The position numbers and the translations under genes were made by a program. DNA of 17,686 nucleotides. Origin: Bacteroidota bacterium. Lineage in GTDB: Bacteria; Bacteroidota; Ignavibacteria; SZUA-365; JAADGX01. Under the pieces are notes generated by a model. It had not been told where the DNA came from. It saw nothing but the letters and a program-made list of their open reading frames with translations, and did no database searches. The DNA lies in the NCBI GenBank assembly GCA_027021285.1, contig JALUUP010000058.1, forward strand, positions 1 through 17,686, in the 5' to 3' direction. This document shows positions 1-6,149 of this stretch, in pieces (position 1 is the first letter of the stretch; the number at the start of each line of letters is the position of its first letter).

Positions 1-1246
1 GGCCGAAGCCGTACAGCAGATTGCCGCGCAAAAAGAGCCGCTGCATCCACGGCCACCGGGAATAGAACTTGACCAGCAGCGGCCGGGCCGGATCCGAGGC
101 GTCATACACCCACAGTCCTCTGATATCGGCAACATACAGATAATCGCTGCTCGATTGCACCCACAGCACATCGCCCGGGCTGCCATAATCGTCCACCTCG
201 GCAGGATTTGCCGGGTTGCTCACATCAACAGCCATCAGGTGTCTTTCGCTGACACTGGTGGTCAAATAAGCATACGGGAGCACCACCTGCAGCGAATTGA
301 CCGCCCCGTTGCGGGAATCGATCTCCATGGTGGCGCTGGTTGTCGGATTGTTCGGGTCTGAGATATCGGCGATCACCAGCCACAGACCACTGGAAACGCC
401 GATGTAGGCATGGTTCCCGTCCACGTAAAGCGCCGTCGGTCGCCGCAGGCCGGTGAGATCGGTCACCTTGGTGTGCAGATAGCCCACTTCAGCAGGCGCA
501 CTGGGATTTGAGATGTCCAGTACATGCAAATCCACATAATTGCCAGGAGAAGCCTCATTGGCCACATAGCCGTTGTTTCCCTTCACAAACACTTTTTTCA
601 GATTCGCTATGTAAAAGTTCGATTTCTCCACCGGGTTGACCGGGTCGCTGACATCCAGGATGCGAAGGAAATTGCGGTATTCGTCGATCACGTAGGCATA
701 GTCTCCCTGCACCACCACATCGCTGATCCGCGAATACGCTTCGGGAAGATAAGTGGCCACCAATTGCGGCGACGCGGGTTTGGAGACATCGGCGATTTTC
801 AGTCCGCTGCGCCCAGCCGCCACATAGGCGTAATTGCCGGAGACAACAAGCTCCCCTTCCGAGCTGTCGCCCAACGCATGATAGCCGGTTATGGTCGGGG
901 TGAGCGGGTTGGAAATATCGACGATACGCAGACCGGAGGCGGAGAGATAGGCGTAATTGCCGTTAATAAAAATGTCGTTCGGCGCATTGGGTAATTCCAG
1001 GTAAGCTGCTTGTTGAAAGGGCGACCTGGAAATATCCACAACCGAAAAATACTGCGCTTGCCCAAGGTAAGTGTAATTGCCTGAAACCGCGCCACATTGG
1101 GTTATTCCACCAATGTGACCGGCGGGTGTGATGGAAAATGGAGCCTGGGCATGGACGCGCAACAAAAATCCTGAGATAAGACAGGTAACCATAACGCGTA
1201 CCAAAACCGCAGCCACTCCCCGCGAGTCGATGATTCTCGTACGCAT
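1..1246 (-). CDS. Secreted LVIVD-repeat beta-propeller protein (3' end cut by window edge)
   Basis: A single open frame of 415 codons runs from an ATG at 1246 to the left edge without a stop. The start is supported by AAGGAG at 1258-1253, six bases upstream. The N-terminus is a signal peptide: basic residues, a hydrophobic stretch around residues 12-30, then an AxA-type cleavage region (RVHAQA). The rest is at least eight repeats of about 40-45 residues, each with a hydrophobic-x-D-[IV]-S-x-P-x-x-P core (for example IVDISNPLTP, IADVSKPASP, ILDVSDPVNP, VLDISNPSAP, IADISDPNNP) and a following GNYAY-like strand. This is the LVIVD repeat, which forms beta-propellers in exported or surface proteins of no fixed enzymatic role. 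It is not in an obvious operon with the respiratory genes: it has its own leader and promoter-like element. The C-terminus, which could carry a sorting domain, is outside the window. Family call is sure; function unknown. Confidence 0.9.
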   Translation of the reverse strand, partial: MRTRIIDSRGVAAVLVRVMVTCLISGFLLRVHAQAPFSITPAGHIGGITQCGAVSGNYTYLGQAQYFSVVDISRSPFQQAAYLELPNAPNDIFINGNYAYLSASGLRIVDISNPLTPTITGYHALGDSSEGELVVSGNYAYVAAGRSGLKIADVSKPASPQLVATYLPEAYSRISDVVVQGDYAYVIDEYRNFLRILDVSDPVNPVEKSNFYIANLKKVFVKGNNGYVANEASPGNYVDLHVLDISNPSAPAEVGYLHTKVTDLTGLRRPTALYVDGNHAYIGVSSGLWLVIADISDPNNPTTSATMEIDSRNGAVNSLQVVLPYAYLTTSVSERHLMAVDVSNPANPAEVDDYGSPGDVLWVQSSSDYLYVADIRGLWVYDASDPARPLLVKFYSRWPWMQRLFLRGNLLYGFG

Positions 1247-1270
1247 GACGTTCTCCTTGTTTATTCTGGT

Positions 1271-1399
1271 TCATGGGCGAGCAACGCCAGTCCCTCCGGA
1301 ATCCGGAAGACTCTCTCCGCCGGGGAAGAATTTCCGCGAAGCGTTGTAACAAGCCACCAGTTGACACGAGACATCAGCGCAACAACACCGGGTGATCAT
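1271..1399 (-). CDS. Possible Cys-rich leader peptide (42 aa) upstream of the LVIVD gene
   Basis: A 42-codon frame starts with ATG at 1399, eight bases after a perfect AAGGAG (1413-1408), and ends with TGA at 1271. It is in the same reading frame as the LVIVD gene, whose ATG is 24 bases further on. The peptide begins MITRCCCADVSCQLVACY: three consecutive Cys codons and two more Cys within residues 5-17, then a Gly/Ser/Pro-rich tail. It has no signal peptide or known domain. A poly-Cys run in a short upstream frame resembles cysteine-sensing leader peptides described in other bacteria (attenuation of sulfur genes); applying that here is inference. The 3' half overlaps a strongly structured stretch, so the apparent coding could be a by-product of an RNA element. 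No homologue is recognised. Confidence 0.35.
   Translation of the reverse strand: MITRCCCADVSCQLVACYNASRKFFPGGESLPDSGGTGVARP
1276..1312 (-). promoter_or_regulatory. Structured 5' leader just upstream of the LVIVD ribosome-binding site
   Basis: Two adjacent hairpins can form in the transcript. The first has AGTC (1312-1309) pairing with GACT (1292-1289) and TCCGGA (1307-1302) pairing with TCCGGA (1300-1295), interrupted by a small bulge. The second has GGCG (1288-1285) pairing with CGCC (1279-1276) around a five-base loop. An alternative longer pairing of CTGG and CCAG flanking the second hairpin is also possible. The structure ends about 18 bases before the SD (1258-1253), so it could tune translation. 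The stretch GGAGGGACTGG recalls the SAM-I riboswitch core, but the remaining conserved SAM-I elements are not in the right order, so I do not call it one. Confidence 0.35.
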
Positions 1400-1453
1400 A
1401 ACGCGGACTCCTTACGTAGAGAAATACAGGAGGGATTGATTACTATCGTCGGT

Positions 1454-1484
1454 TAAATATATTCGCGCGTTGTCTTTTTTCAAA
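1454..1484 (-). promoter_or_regulatory. Bacteroidota-type promoter candidate for the leader/LVIVD transcript
   Basis: On the minus strand TTTG (1484-1481) is followed after exactly 19 bases by TATATTTA (1461-1454). This fits the -33 TTTG / -7 TAnnTTTG pattern known for the primary sigma factor of Bacteroidota, with seven of eight bases matching in the second box. Read as a sigma70-type promoter it is TTGAAA-16-TATATT. It sits about 55 bases upstream of the leader-peptide ATG at 1399. The imperfect dyad at 1436-1449 (one perfect FNR half-site, ATCAA) overlaps the expected start point. Matching AT-rich boxes by eye is prone to chance, so confidence is moderate. Confidence 0.4.
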
Positions 1485-1519
1485 ATCGCTTGCCGCGCAG
1501 CGCACATCCGTCCGCAATA

Positions 1520-1573
1520 CGCGCAAGCCGGGAAAGCGACAACCCTGAAGGGGTGTCGGCCCCGGCCTGCGCG
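1520..1573 (-). terminator. Long interrupted hairpin downstream of the NTF2-like gene
   Basis: Bases 1520-1532 pair with 1561-1573 (12 of 13 positions, mostly G-C, one A/C mismatch at 1526/1567). An inner stem pairs 1537-1541 with 1554-1558 and 1543-1545 with 1550-1552 around a TGAA tetraloop. It begins 22 bases after the stop of the NTF2-like gene, where a terminator is expected, and separates that gene from the promoter-like element of the LVIVD gene. There is no T-run after it on either strand, so it is not a canonical intrinsic terminator. It may stabilise the 3' end or act with another factor. Confidence 0.4.
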
Positions 1574-1595
1574 AACTATTGATCGTGGGGAAAAG

Positions 1596-1961
1596 TCAGG
1601 CTTCAGCGTATAACCGCGACGTGTCGACGTAAATCAGGTACTCGCGAATCAGGCCGTTTTCCATCTTGAAAACATTCGCGAAAGGGACCGCGAGTTTGCT
1701 TGAATCATGACGAGTGTACGTTACCGTACCCCGAGTGATCACCGCGTCGGGATGCTCCCAGACATCCGGGATTTCATGCCCGATCGCCTTGATGCTGCCG
1801 AAGAAACCAACCAGCAGCTCTTTGATTGCCGCCTTTCCCTGTACGGGTTCGGCATTACCGAAAACGAACTCCGCATCTTCCGTCAGAAAAGTGACAAATC
1901 CATCTGCGTCCTTGTTATCGATTGTATCGAATAATTTTCCAAGCCAGTCGGGTGTTCCCAT
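1596..1961 (-). CDS. NTF2-like / SnoaL-like small protein (121 aa)
   Basis: The protein begins MGTPDWLGKLFDTIDNKDAD and has the layout of the NTF2-like superfamily (SnoaL/ketosteroid-isomerase type): an N-terminal helix ending in a D-x-D-G-F segment, a first strand with the F-L-T-E-D-A-E-F motif near residue 30, a G-x-x-A-I-x-x-L-L helix, then four antiparallel strands ending in E-Y-L-I-Y-V-D. Length is normal for a single-domain member. Two ATGs are possible: the first (1967) directly touches GGAG (1971-1968) with no spacer, while the second (1961) is six bases away, so 1961 is chosen. Members bind small hydrophobic ligands or act as isomerases, cyclases or dehydratases; the sequence does not say which. 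It stands alone between two hairpins and is not evidently co-transcribed with act genes. Confidence 0.8.
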   Translation of the reverse strand: MGTPDWLGKLFDTIDNKDADGFVTFLTEDAEFVFGNAEPVQGKAAIKELLVGFFGSIKAIGHEIPDVWEHPDAVITRGTVTYTRHDSSKLAVPFANVFKMENGLIREYLIYVDTSRLYAEA

Positions 1962-2223
1962 GTACATCTCCGTGTTTGTCTTTGATAAGTAGTAATGTTA
2001 AAAGCAACATCAGGCCGCCGGAGCGCTTCAAACACCGGGCTCCAAATTGGCTCCGGTACATTGAGGCTTTCCCGCATCCTCGACGCCAAATGCAATCTAT
2101 GTCATAAAACAGCCTGATGCCAACGGCCTCATCTCCTGCCCGCGCGCGATGAAACCATGCGTGAAAGGCTTATGCAGGACAACCGTGTGTGAAGCAACGG
2201 CACTTCCAGGAGCAATGCCGTCG
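1962..2223. other. Intergenic stretch between the act terminator and the NTF2-like gene
   Basis: I find no gene here; short frames on both strands lack SD sites and domain-like composition. The only structure noted is a small inverted repeat, ATGTT (1995-1999) and AACAT (2006-2010), located 34-49 bases upstream of the NTF2-like start. It could be an operator or part of the promoter region, but no convincing -35/-10 or -33/-7 pair is visible. Confidence 0.5.
1968..1971 (-). promoter_or_regulatory. Ribosome-binding site that decides the NTF2-like start
   Basis: GGAG on the minus strand, six bases before the ATG at 1961 and directly adjacent to the in-frame ATG at 1967. Normal spacing favours 1961. 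Confidence 0.65.
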
Positions 2224-2266
2224 AAAAGAAAGCGCGGACATTCATCCGTCACGATGAAGGTCCGCG
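2224..2266 (-). terminator. Intrinsic terminator after actF
   Basis: On the minus strand bases 2266-2253 pair with 2246-2233: CGCGGAC and GATGAA-type arms form 13 of 14 pairs (one mismatch, 2259/2240) around a six-base loop (2252-2247). The stem is followed at once by a T-rich run (CTTTCTTTTC, 2232-2223). It lies 34 bases past the actF stop at 2301 and marks the end of the act operon. Confidence 0.8.
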
Positions 2267-2300
2267 TGTACGACAAAATGTTGCAGAAACGGAAACGAGC

Positions 2301-3491
2301 TTATTTCAAAGCGACGGCGCGCTCTTCTTCCGGAAGGCTTTCAACCAGGTACGGATCGTTGACCGGCACCATCGGAATCGATTGAAGCTTTCGCAAGGCG
2401 AAACCGAAGAACAGGGCCAGCATCCCGACAAACATGCCGATTTCCCAGATACCCAACGTGGGCTCGTTCCCCATCAACGGCGGCATCACCATGATGTACA
2501 AGTCCAGCCAATGTCCGACCAGGATGACGATGGATACCTGGAACAAGATCTTGTCGCTGCGTTTCGACGCGCGCGGAAGCAAGACGAGAAACGGGACCAA
2601 CCAGTTCAGGACCACGTTCAGGAAGGAAAGCGAACCCCACCCTCCAAAGTGACGGAAGATGTAGTAGGACGTTTCTTCCGGAATGTTGGAATACCAGATC
2701 AGCATGTGCTGGGAAACCCACATGTACACCCAGAACACGCTGAACGACAGGAGCAGGTTGCTCATCGTATGCAAATGCTCCTCGGTGATGATCTTTTTGA
2801 ACCCGGATAATCGCACGATCACCATCAGGATGGTGATAGCGGCAAGGCTGCTGGTGATCATGCCCGACAGCGTGATCAGGGAAAAGACGGTGCTGTACCA
2901 ATGCGGCTGCAGCGACATGATCATGTCGATACTGGCCAGGACAAAGGTGATGGTGCCGACGATCAGGAAGATCGCGGAATGCCTTACGTTCCAGACGGTG
3001 TGTTCCAGCCTGCCGTCCTCGTCCTGCCGGAGCGAGTTCCTCACAATGATCCTCGCGAAGAAGATCCACAGCGCGAAGTAGAAAACAACCCGGCCGATGA
3101 AGAACGGTTGGTTCAGCCAGGCGCTCTTTCCGCGCAGGATCGGGTCCATCATCACCGCCGTTTCGTGGCTCCACTCGTACAACGTGTGCATGCCGAAAAT
3201 CAATACCACCGCCCCTATTCCGGCGACCAGCAAGACCGACGTCGCGGCTTCGGGAACACGGCGAAACGCGGTTGCCCACCCGGCGTTCGAGACGTAGAGG
3301 ACGGCGATAAAGAACACCGCGCCCAACCCCAGGTTCAACAGGAAGAACTCGTTGATCAGGAAATTCGGCCAGATGCGTTCGGGCGAAACAAACAACCCGA
3401 CGATGAAAACCAGGAGCCCGAGTGTTGAAAAGACGAAGATCGTTTTCCATACCGAACCAGGCAGGATAAAAGCCGGCGCGTTCTTACTCAT
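2301..3491 (-). CDS. actF: Alternative complex III subunit ActF (NrfD-like membrane subunit)
   Basis: A 396-residue polytopic protein with about ten membrane segments, paralogous to ActC and belonging to the NrfD/PsrC-like superfamily. Typical ActF features are the early segments with N-x-L-I-N-E-F-F-L-L-N-L-G-L-G, a H-T-L-Y-E-W-S-H loop, the K-S-A-W-L-N-Q-P-F-F motif, the S-I-D-M-I-M-S-L-x-P-H-W-Y-S-T segment, and the late G-H-W-L-D-L-Y-I-M-V-M-P motif. In ACIII, ActF with ActC forms the membrane core and is proposed to help in proton movement. The start is ATG at 3491 (MSKNAPAF), which overlaps the actE stop as ATGA, indicating translational coupling; an upstream in-frame start at 3536 inside actE is less likely. 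It is the last act gene; ActG or ActH genes are not present after it, and a terminator follows. Confidence 0.93.
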   Translation of the reverse strand: MSKNAPAFILPGSVWKTIFVFSTLGLLVFIVGLFVSPERIWPNFLINEFFLLNLGLGAVFFIAVLYVSNAGWATAFRRVPEAATSVLLVAGIGAVVLIFGMHTLYEWSHETAVMMDPILRGKSAWLNQPFFIGRVVFYFALWIFFARIIVRNSLRQDEDGRLEHTVWNVRHSAIFLIVGTITFVLASIDMIMSLQPHWYSTVFSLITLSGMITSSLAAITILMVIVRLSGFKKIITEEHLHTMSNLLLSFSVFWVYMWVSQHMLIWYSNIPEETSYYIFRHFGGWGSLSFLNVVLNWLVPFLVLLPRASKRSDKILFQVSIVILVGHWLDLYIMVMPPLMGNEPTLGIWEIGMFVGMLALFFGFALRKLQSIPMVPVNDPYLVESLPEEERAVALK

Positions 3492-4066
3492 TGTTGATTC
3501 TCTTGCATTTGTCGAATGAAGTTGATTACGTACCAACGGTCATTTCGGTCCACCTGCGATCCGTACGCGGGCATGTTCTTGAAACCATAGGTGATGATAT
3601 AAAACATGCGGCCGTCTTCCATCTTGCGGGCGTTCTCAAGCAACAACGAGGGCGGAGCCGGGTACCCGTGTTGTACGACCAATCCTTTCCCGTCGCCGGC
3701 GACGCCGTGACACACGCCGCAGTAAGTCTGGTACACCCACGCTCCCCGTTCCAGGTTGGCCGTCGAGTCGCTTTGAAACGGGTTCTGTAGCTCCCTTCCC
3801 GCCCGTTTTGCCTCTTCCTCGGACAACCCGTAGTGCAGCGGCATGAAACCCCGCGGGATGGTCCCATCCACCGGTGTTTGTTCCGTGCGACCGTTTCGAA
3901 AAAATGGATTTTGCGATTGAGCCTTGAAGGCAACAGTCCGGGCCATGTCGGGGGAATATTCGAAATTCAACTGGTCGGGGTTGGACCCGAGGTATTTTGC
4001 AGCCAGGAAGAGAAGCCCGATAAAGACAACCAGAATCGCAGTCGCCAGGATGTACTTTTTCATCAT
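3488..4066 (-). CDS. actE: Alternative complex III subunit ActE (monoheme cytochrome c)
   Basis: A 192-residue membrane-anchored monoheme c-type cytochrome. An N-terminal hydrophobic segment (about residues 5-24) anchors or exports it. The heme site is CGVCH at residues 116-120, and M165 in KNMPAYG is the probable distal ligand. The preceding PRGFMPLHYG region and the closing D-R-W-Y-V-I-N-F-I-R helix are typical of ActE. In ACIII it is the electron exit subunit, passing electrons from ActB/ActA to a soluble carrier or oxidase in the periplasm. Unlike ActE lipoproteins such as that of Flavobacterium ACIII, this one shows no N-terminal Cys, so an uncleaved anchor is likely. It starts ATGATG at 4066, overlapping the actD stop by four bases; the second ATG (4063) is a possible alternative. 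Confidence 0.93.
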   Translation of the reverse strand: MMKKYILATAILVVFIGLLFLAAKYLGSNPDQLNFEYSPDMARTVAFKAQSQNPFFRNGRTEQTPVDGTIPRGFMPLHYGLSEEEAKRAGRELQNPFQSDSTANLERGAWVYQTYCGVCHGVAGDGKGLVVQHGYPAPPSLLLENARKMEDGRMFYIITYGFKNMPAYGSQVDRNDRWYVINFIRQMQENQQ

Positions 4067-4587
4067 GCCATCTCCTCCATCCGCGAAACCTCTTCAACCG
4101 AGTAGTTCTCCCACAGCGACCGGACAATGTTCTCATCCGTCACGGCATCGCTGACTTCGAGGACAAGGACGAACCGGTCGTCTGTCACGCGGGGATGAAT
4201 CGACCGTTCCTTCTTGCCCGGGAACAGCTTCGAGCGGAACAGCATCACAAAAACCACCCCGAGTCCACCGAAAAGCACCGTGAGCTCGAAGGCGACCGGC
4301 AGATACGCGGGCAACGAGTTAAACGGCTTGCCGCCCACGTTGAGCGGCCAGTCGATCGATCCGATCCAGAACTGCGTGACGATGGCGGTAGCCAATCCCA
4401 GCAGGGCAAACAGAAAACACACGTACGTCAGCCTGCTGGGCTTCAGCCCCATGGCTTCGTCCAACCCATGCACGGCGTAGGGAGTATACACGTCGTAAAT
4501 GTTGTAGCCGGAGGCGCGGGTCTCTTTGACCGCGCCCACGATGTCGTGCTCGTTTGTAAAAACCCCGATAATAAGCGGCCTATCCAT
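4063..4587 (-). CDS. actD: Alternative complex III subunit ActD (DUF3341)
   Basis: A 174-residue protein of the DUF3341/ActD family. The N-terminal soluble part has a ferredoxin-fold-like pattern with G-x-F, a helix carrying A-V-K-E-T-R-x-x-G-Y, then Y-D-V-Y-T-P-Y-x-V-H-G-L-D-E-A-M-G-L, which is diagnostic. Two membrane helices follow (about residues 54-73 and 96-116) around the W-P-L-N-V-G-G-K-P motif, and a soluble C-terminal tail ends in V-S-R-M-E-E-M. In ACIII it packs against ActC/ActF and carries no cofactor. The start is ATG at 4587, seven bases after GAGGA. It lies 18 bases after actC and overlaps actE by four bases, so it is coupled within the operon. Confidence 0.93.
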   Translation of the reverse strand: MDRPLIIGVFTNEHDIVGAVKETRASGYNIYDVYTPYAVHGLDEAMGLKPSRLTYVCFLFALLGLATAIVTQFWIGSIDWPLNVGGKPFNSLPAYLPVAFELTVLFGGLGVVFVMLFRSKLFPGKKERSIHPRVTDDRFVLVLEVSDAVTDENIVRSLWENYSVEEVSRMEEMA

Positions 4588-4605
4588 TGGTTTTCCTCTT
4601 TGGAA

Positions 4606-5997
4606 TCAATCGGTTTTCGTGGACAAGGAAACAGACTTCCCGGCATTTCTACCATAGTTCAAAACACCCTTTACTTCCCCGATGGCGATAAAGGGAATGA
4701 AGCGGGCAAAGAGCAGGAAGAGGGTGAAGAACAGCCCGAAGCTCCCGGCCAGCGTGGCGATTTCAATGATTGTCGGCTTGTACATCACCCAGCTCGAAGG
4801 CAGGAAATCCCGGTGCAGCGACGTAACGATGATAACGAAACGCTCGAACCACATCCCGATATTGATGAAGATCGAGATGATGAAAACCGTGACGAGCGAA
4901 CGCCGCAGTTTCTTGATCCACAGGAGTTGGGGTATTGCGACGTTACACGCGACCATGATCCAGAAGGCCCAGGCATAGGGCCCCAGCGCGCGGTTGAGAA
5001 AGACGAACCGCTCGTATTCGTTCACCGAGTACCATGCCATGAACATCTCGATTCCGTACGAGAGCGCCACGATGCCCCCGGTGACCAGCACGATCTTGCA
5101 CATTTTCTCGATGTGGTCGATGGTGATGTATTCCTCGTATCGCAGCACCTTCCTGGCGATGATCATCAGGGTAAGCACCATGGCAAACCCGGAAAACACG
5201 GCCCCCGCCACGAAGTACGGCGGGAAAATCGTGGAATGCCATCCGGGTATCACCGACGTGGCGAAGTCCATGCTCACGATGGAGTGCACGGAAAGCACCA
5301 GCGGCGTCGCCAGGGCCGCCAGCAGCAGGTACACGACCTCGTACCGGTGCCACGTGCGCATCGATCCTGTCCACCCGAAACTCATGAGGCGGTACACGAC
5401 TTTCTTGATCTTCGTCGTCGCCCGGTCTCGCAGTGTGGCCATATCGGGAATCAACCCGATGTACCAGAACACCAGCGAGATCGTGAAATACGTGCTGATG
5501 GCGAAGAAATCCCAGAGCAACGGGGACCGGAAGTTGACCCACAGCGAACCGCGCAGGTTGGGATACGGAGCAATCCAGAAAAACAGCCAGGGGCGCCCCA
5601 GGTGAATGAGAGGAAAGATCCCGGCACACATCACCGCGAAAATCGTCATCGCCTCGGCGGAACGGTTGATGGACGTACGCCAGCGCTGCCGGAACAGAAA
5701 GAGAATGGCCGAGATCAATGTGCCGGCGTGTCCGATTCCCACCCAGAACACAAAGTTGGTAATATCAAACGCCCATCCCACCGTCTTGTTCAGACCCCAG
5801 GTTCCGATACCGGTCATGATCTCGTACGTCACGGCAACCACGCCCAATATCAGCACAGCAACTGAAATGATAAATGCCGACCACCACAACGTTGTCGGCC
5901 CGGTTTCCAGCGGTCGGGCGACGTCGTCGGTGACCTGGGCAAGTGATTTATCGCCGTGAATTAAGGGTTTCCTCAATACCGAGAAACGCAGTGACAT
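4606..5997 (-). CDS. actC: Alternative complex III subunit ActC (NrfD-like quinol-site subunit)
   Basis: A 463-residue membrane protein with about ten transmembrane segments and the NrfD/PsrC fold. Characteristic ActC stretches are T-Y-E-I-M-T-G-I-G-x-W-G-x-N, F-V-F-W-V-G-I-G-H-A-G-T-L-I-S near residue 85, the L-S-V-H-S-I-V-S-M-D-F-A segment and G-W-H-S-T-I-F-P-P-Y-F-V-A-G-A. In ACIII this subunit, with ActB, forms the menaquinol-oxidising site on the periplasmic side and may take part in proton transfer. ATG 5997 (MSLRFSVL) is chosen because known family members begin here; a GGAG sits 11 bases upstream, a rather long spacing. The frame remains open upstream to a TTG at 6114, but that extension is not membrane- or ActC-like. 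The 152-base gap from actB is the loosest junction inside actB-F. Confidence 0.93.
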   Translation of the reverse strand: MSLRFSVLRKPLIHGDKSLAQVTDDVARPLETGPTTLWWSAFIISVAVLILGVVAVTYEIMTGIGTWGLNKTVGWAFDITNFVFWVGIGHAGTLISAILFLFRQRWRTSINRSAEAMTIFAVMCAGIFPLIHLGRPWLFFWIAPYPNLRGSLWVNFRSPLLWDFFAISTYFTISLVFWYIGLIPDMATLRDRATTKIKKVVYRLMSFGWTGSMRTWHRYEVVYLLLAALATPLVLSVHSIVSMDFATSVIPGWHSTIFPPYFVAGAVFSGFAMVLTLMIIARKVLRYEEYITIDHIEKMCKIVLVTGGIVALSYGIEMFMAWYSVNEYERFVFLNRALGPYAWAFWIMVACNVAIPQLLWIKKLRRSLVTVFIISIFINIGMWFERFVIIVTSLHRDFLPSSWVMYKPTIIEIATLAGSFGLFFTLFLLFARFIPFIAIGEVKGVLNYGRNAGKSVSLSTKTD

Positions 5998-6149
5998 TTG
6001 CTTTGTTACTCCATTATTGTGCCGGGAAAGCAGGACGAAGCACAAGCCTCCTTGCTCGAAGAAGTGACGACCGGGAGCAAACCGGGCTTCATTTGCGACC
6101 CGCTTTTTCCGCAACGGGCTGTTATGTTATCTCCGGGATTCCGCATCAA

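Noticed and set aside
524..994. Plus-strand frame of 156 codons at the left end
   Set aside because: Antisense to the LVIVD-repeat gene, whose regular repeats and signal peptide make it the real gene.
1276..1320. SAM-I riboswitch upstream of the LVIVD gene
   Set aside because: Only the GGAGGGACTGG part matches; the GGCAACC and downstream conserved blocks are absent or out of order.
2341..3450. Second minus-strand frame of 369 codons inside actF
   Set aside because: Out-of-frame shadow; lacks membrane segments and overlaps actF entirely.
4195..5865. Long plus-strand open frame of 556 codons opposite actD/actC
   Set aside because: Composition is an antisense mirror (very rich in His, Arg, Gly, Asp, Gln), no domain or SD, and it lies wholly over two confidently identified genes.
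5998..6114. N-terminal extension of ActC from a TTG at 6114
   Set aside because: The extra 39 residues are not like any ActC N-terminus and the MSLRF start fits the family.
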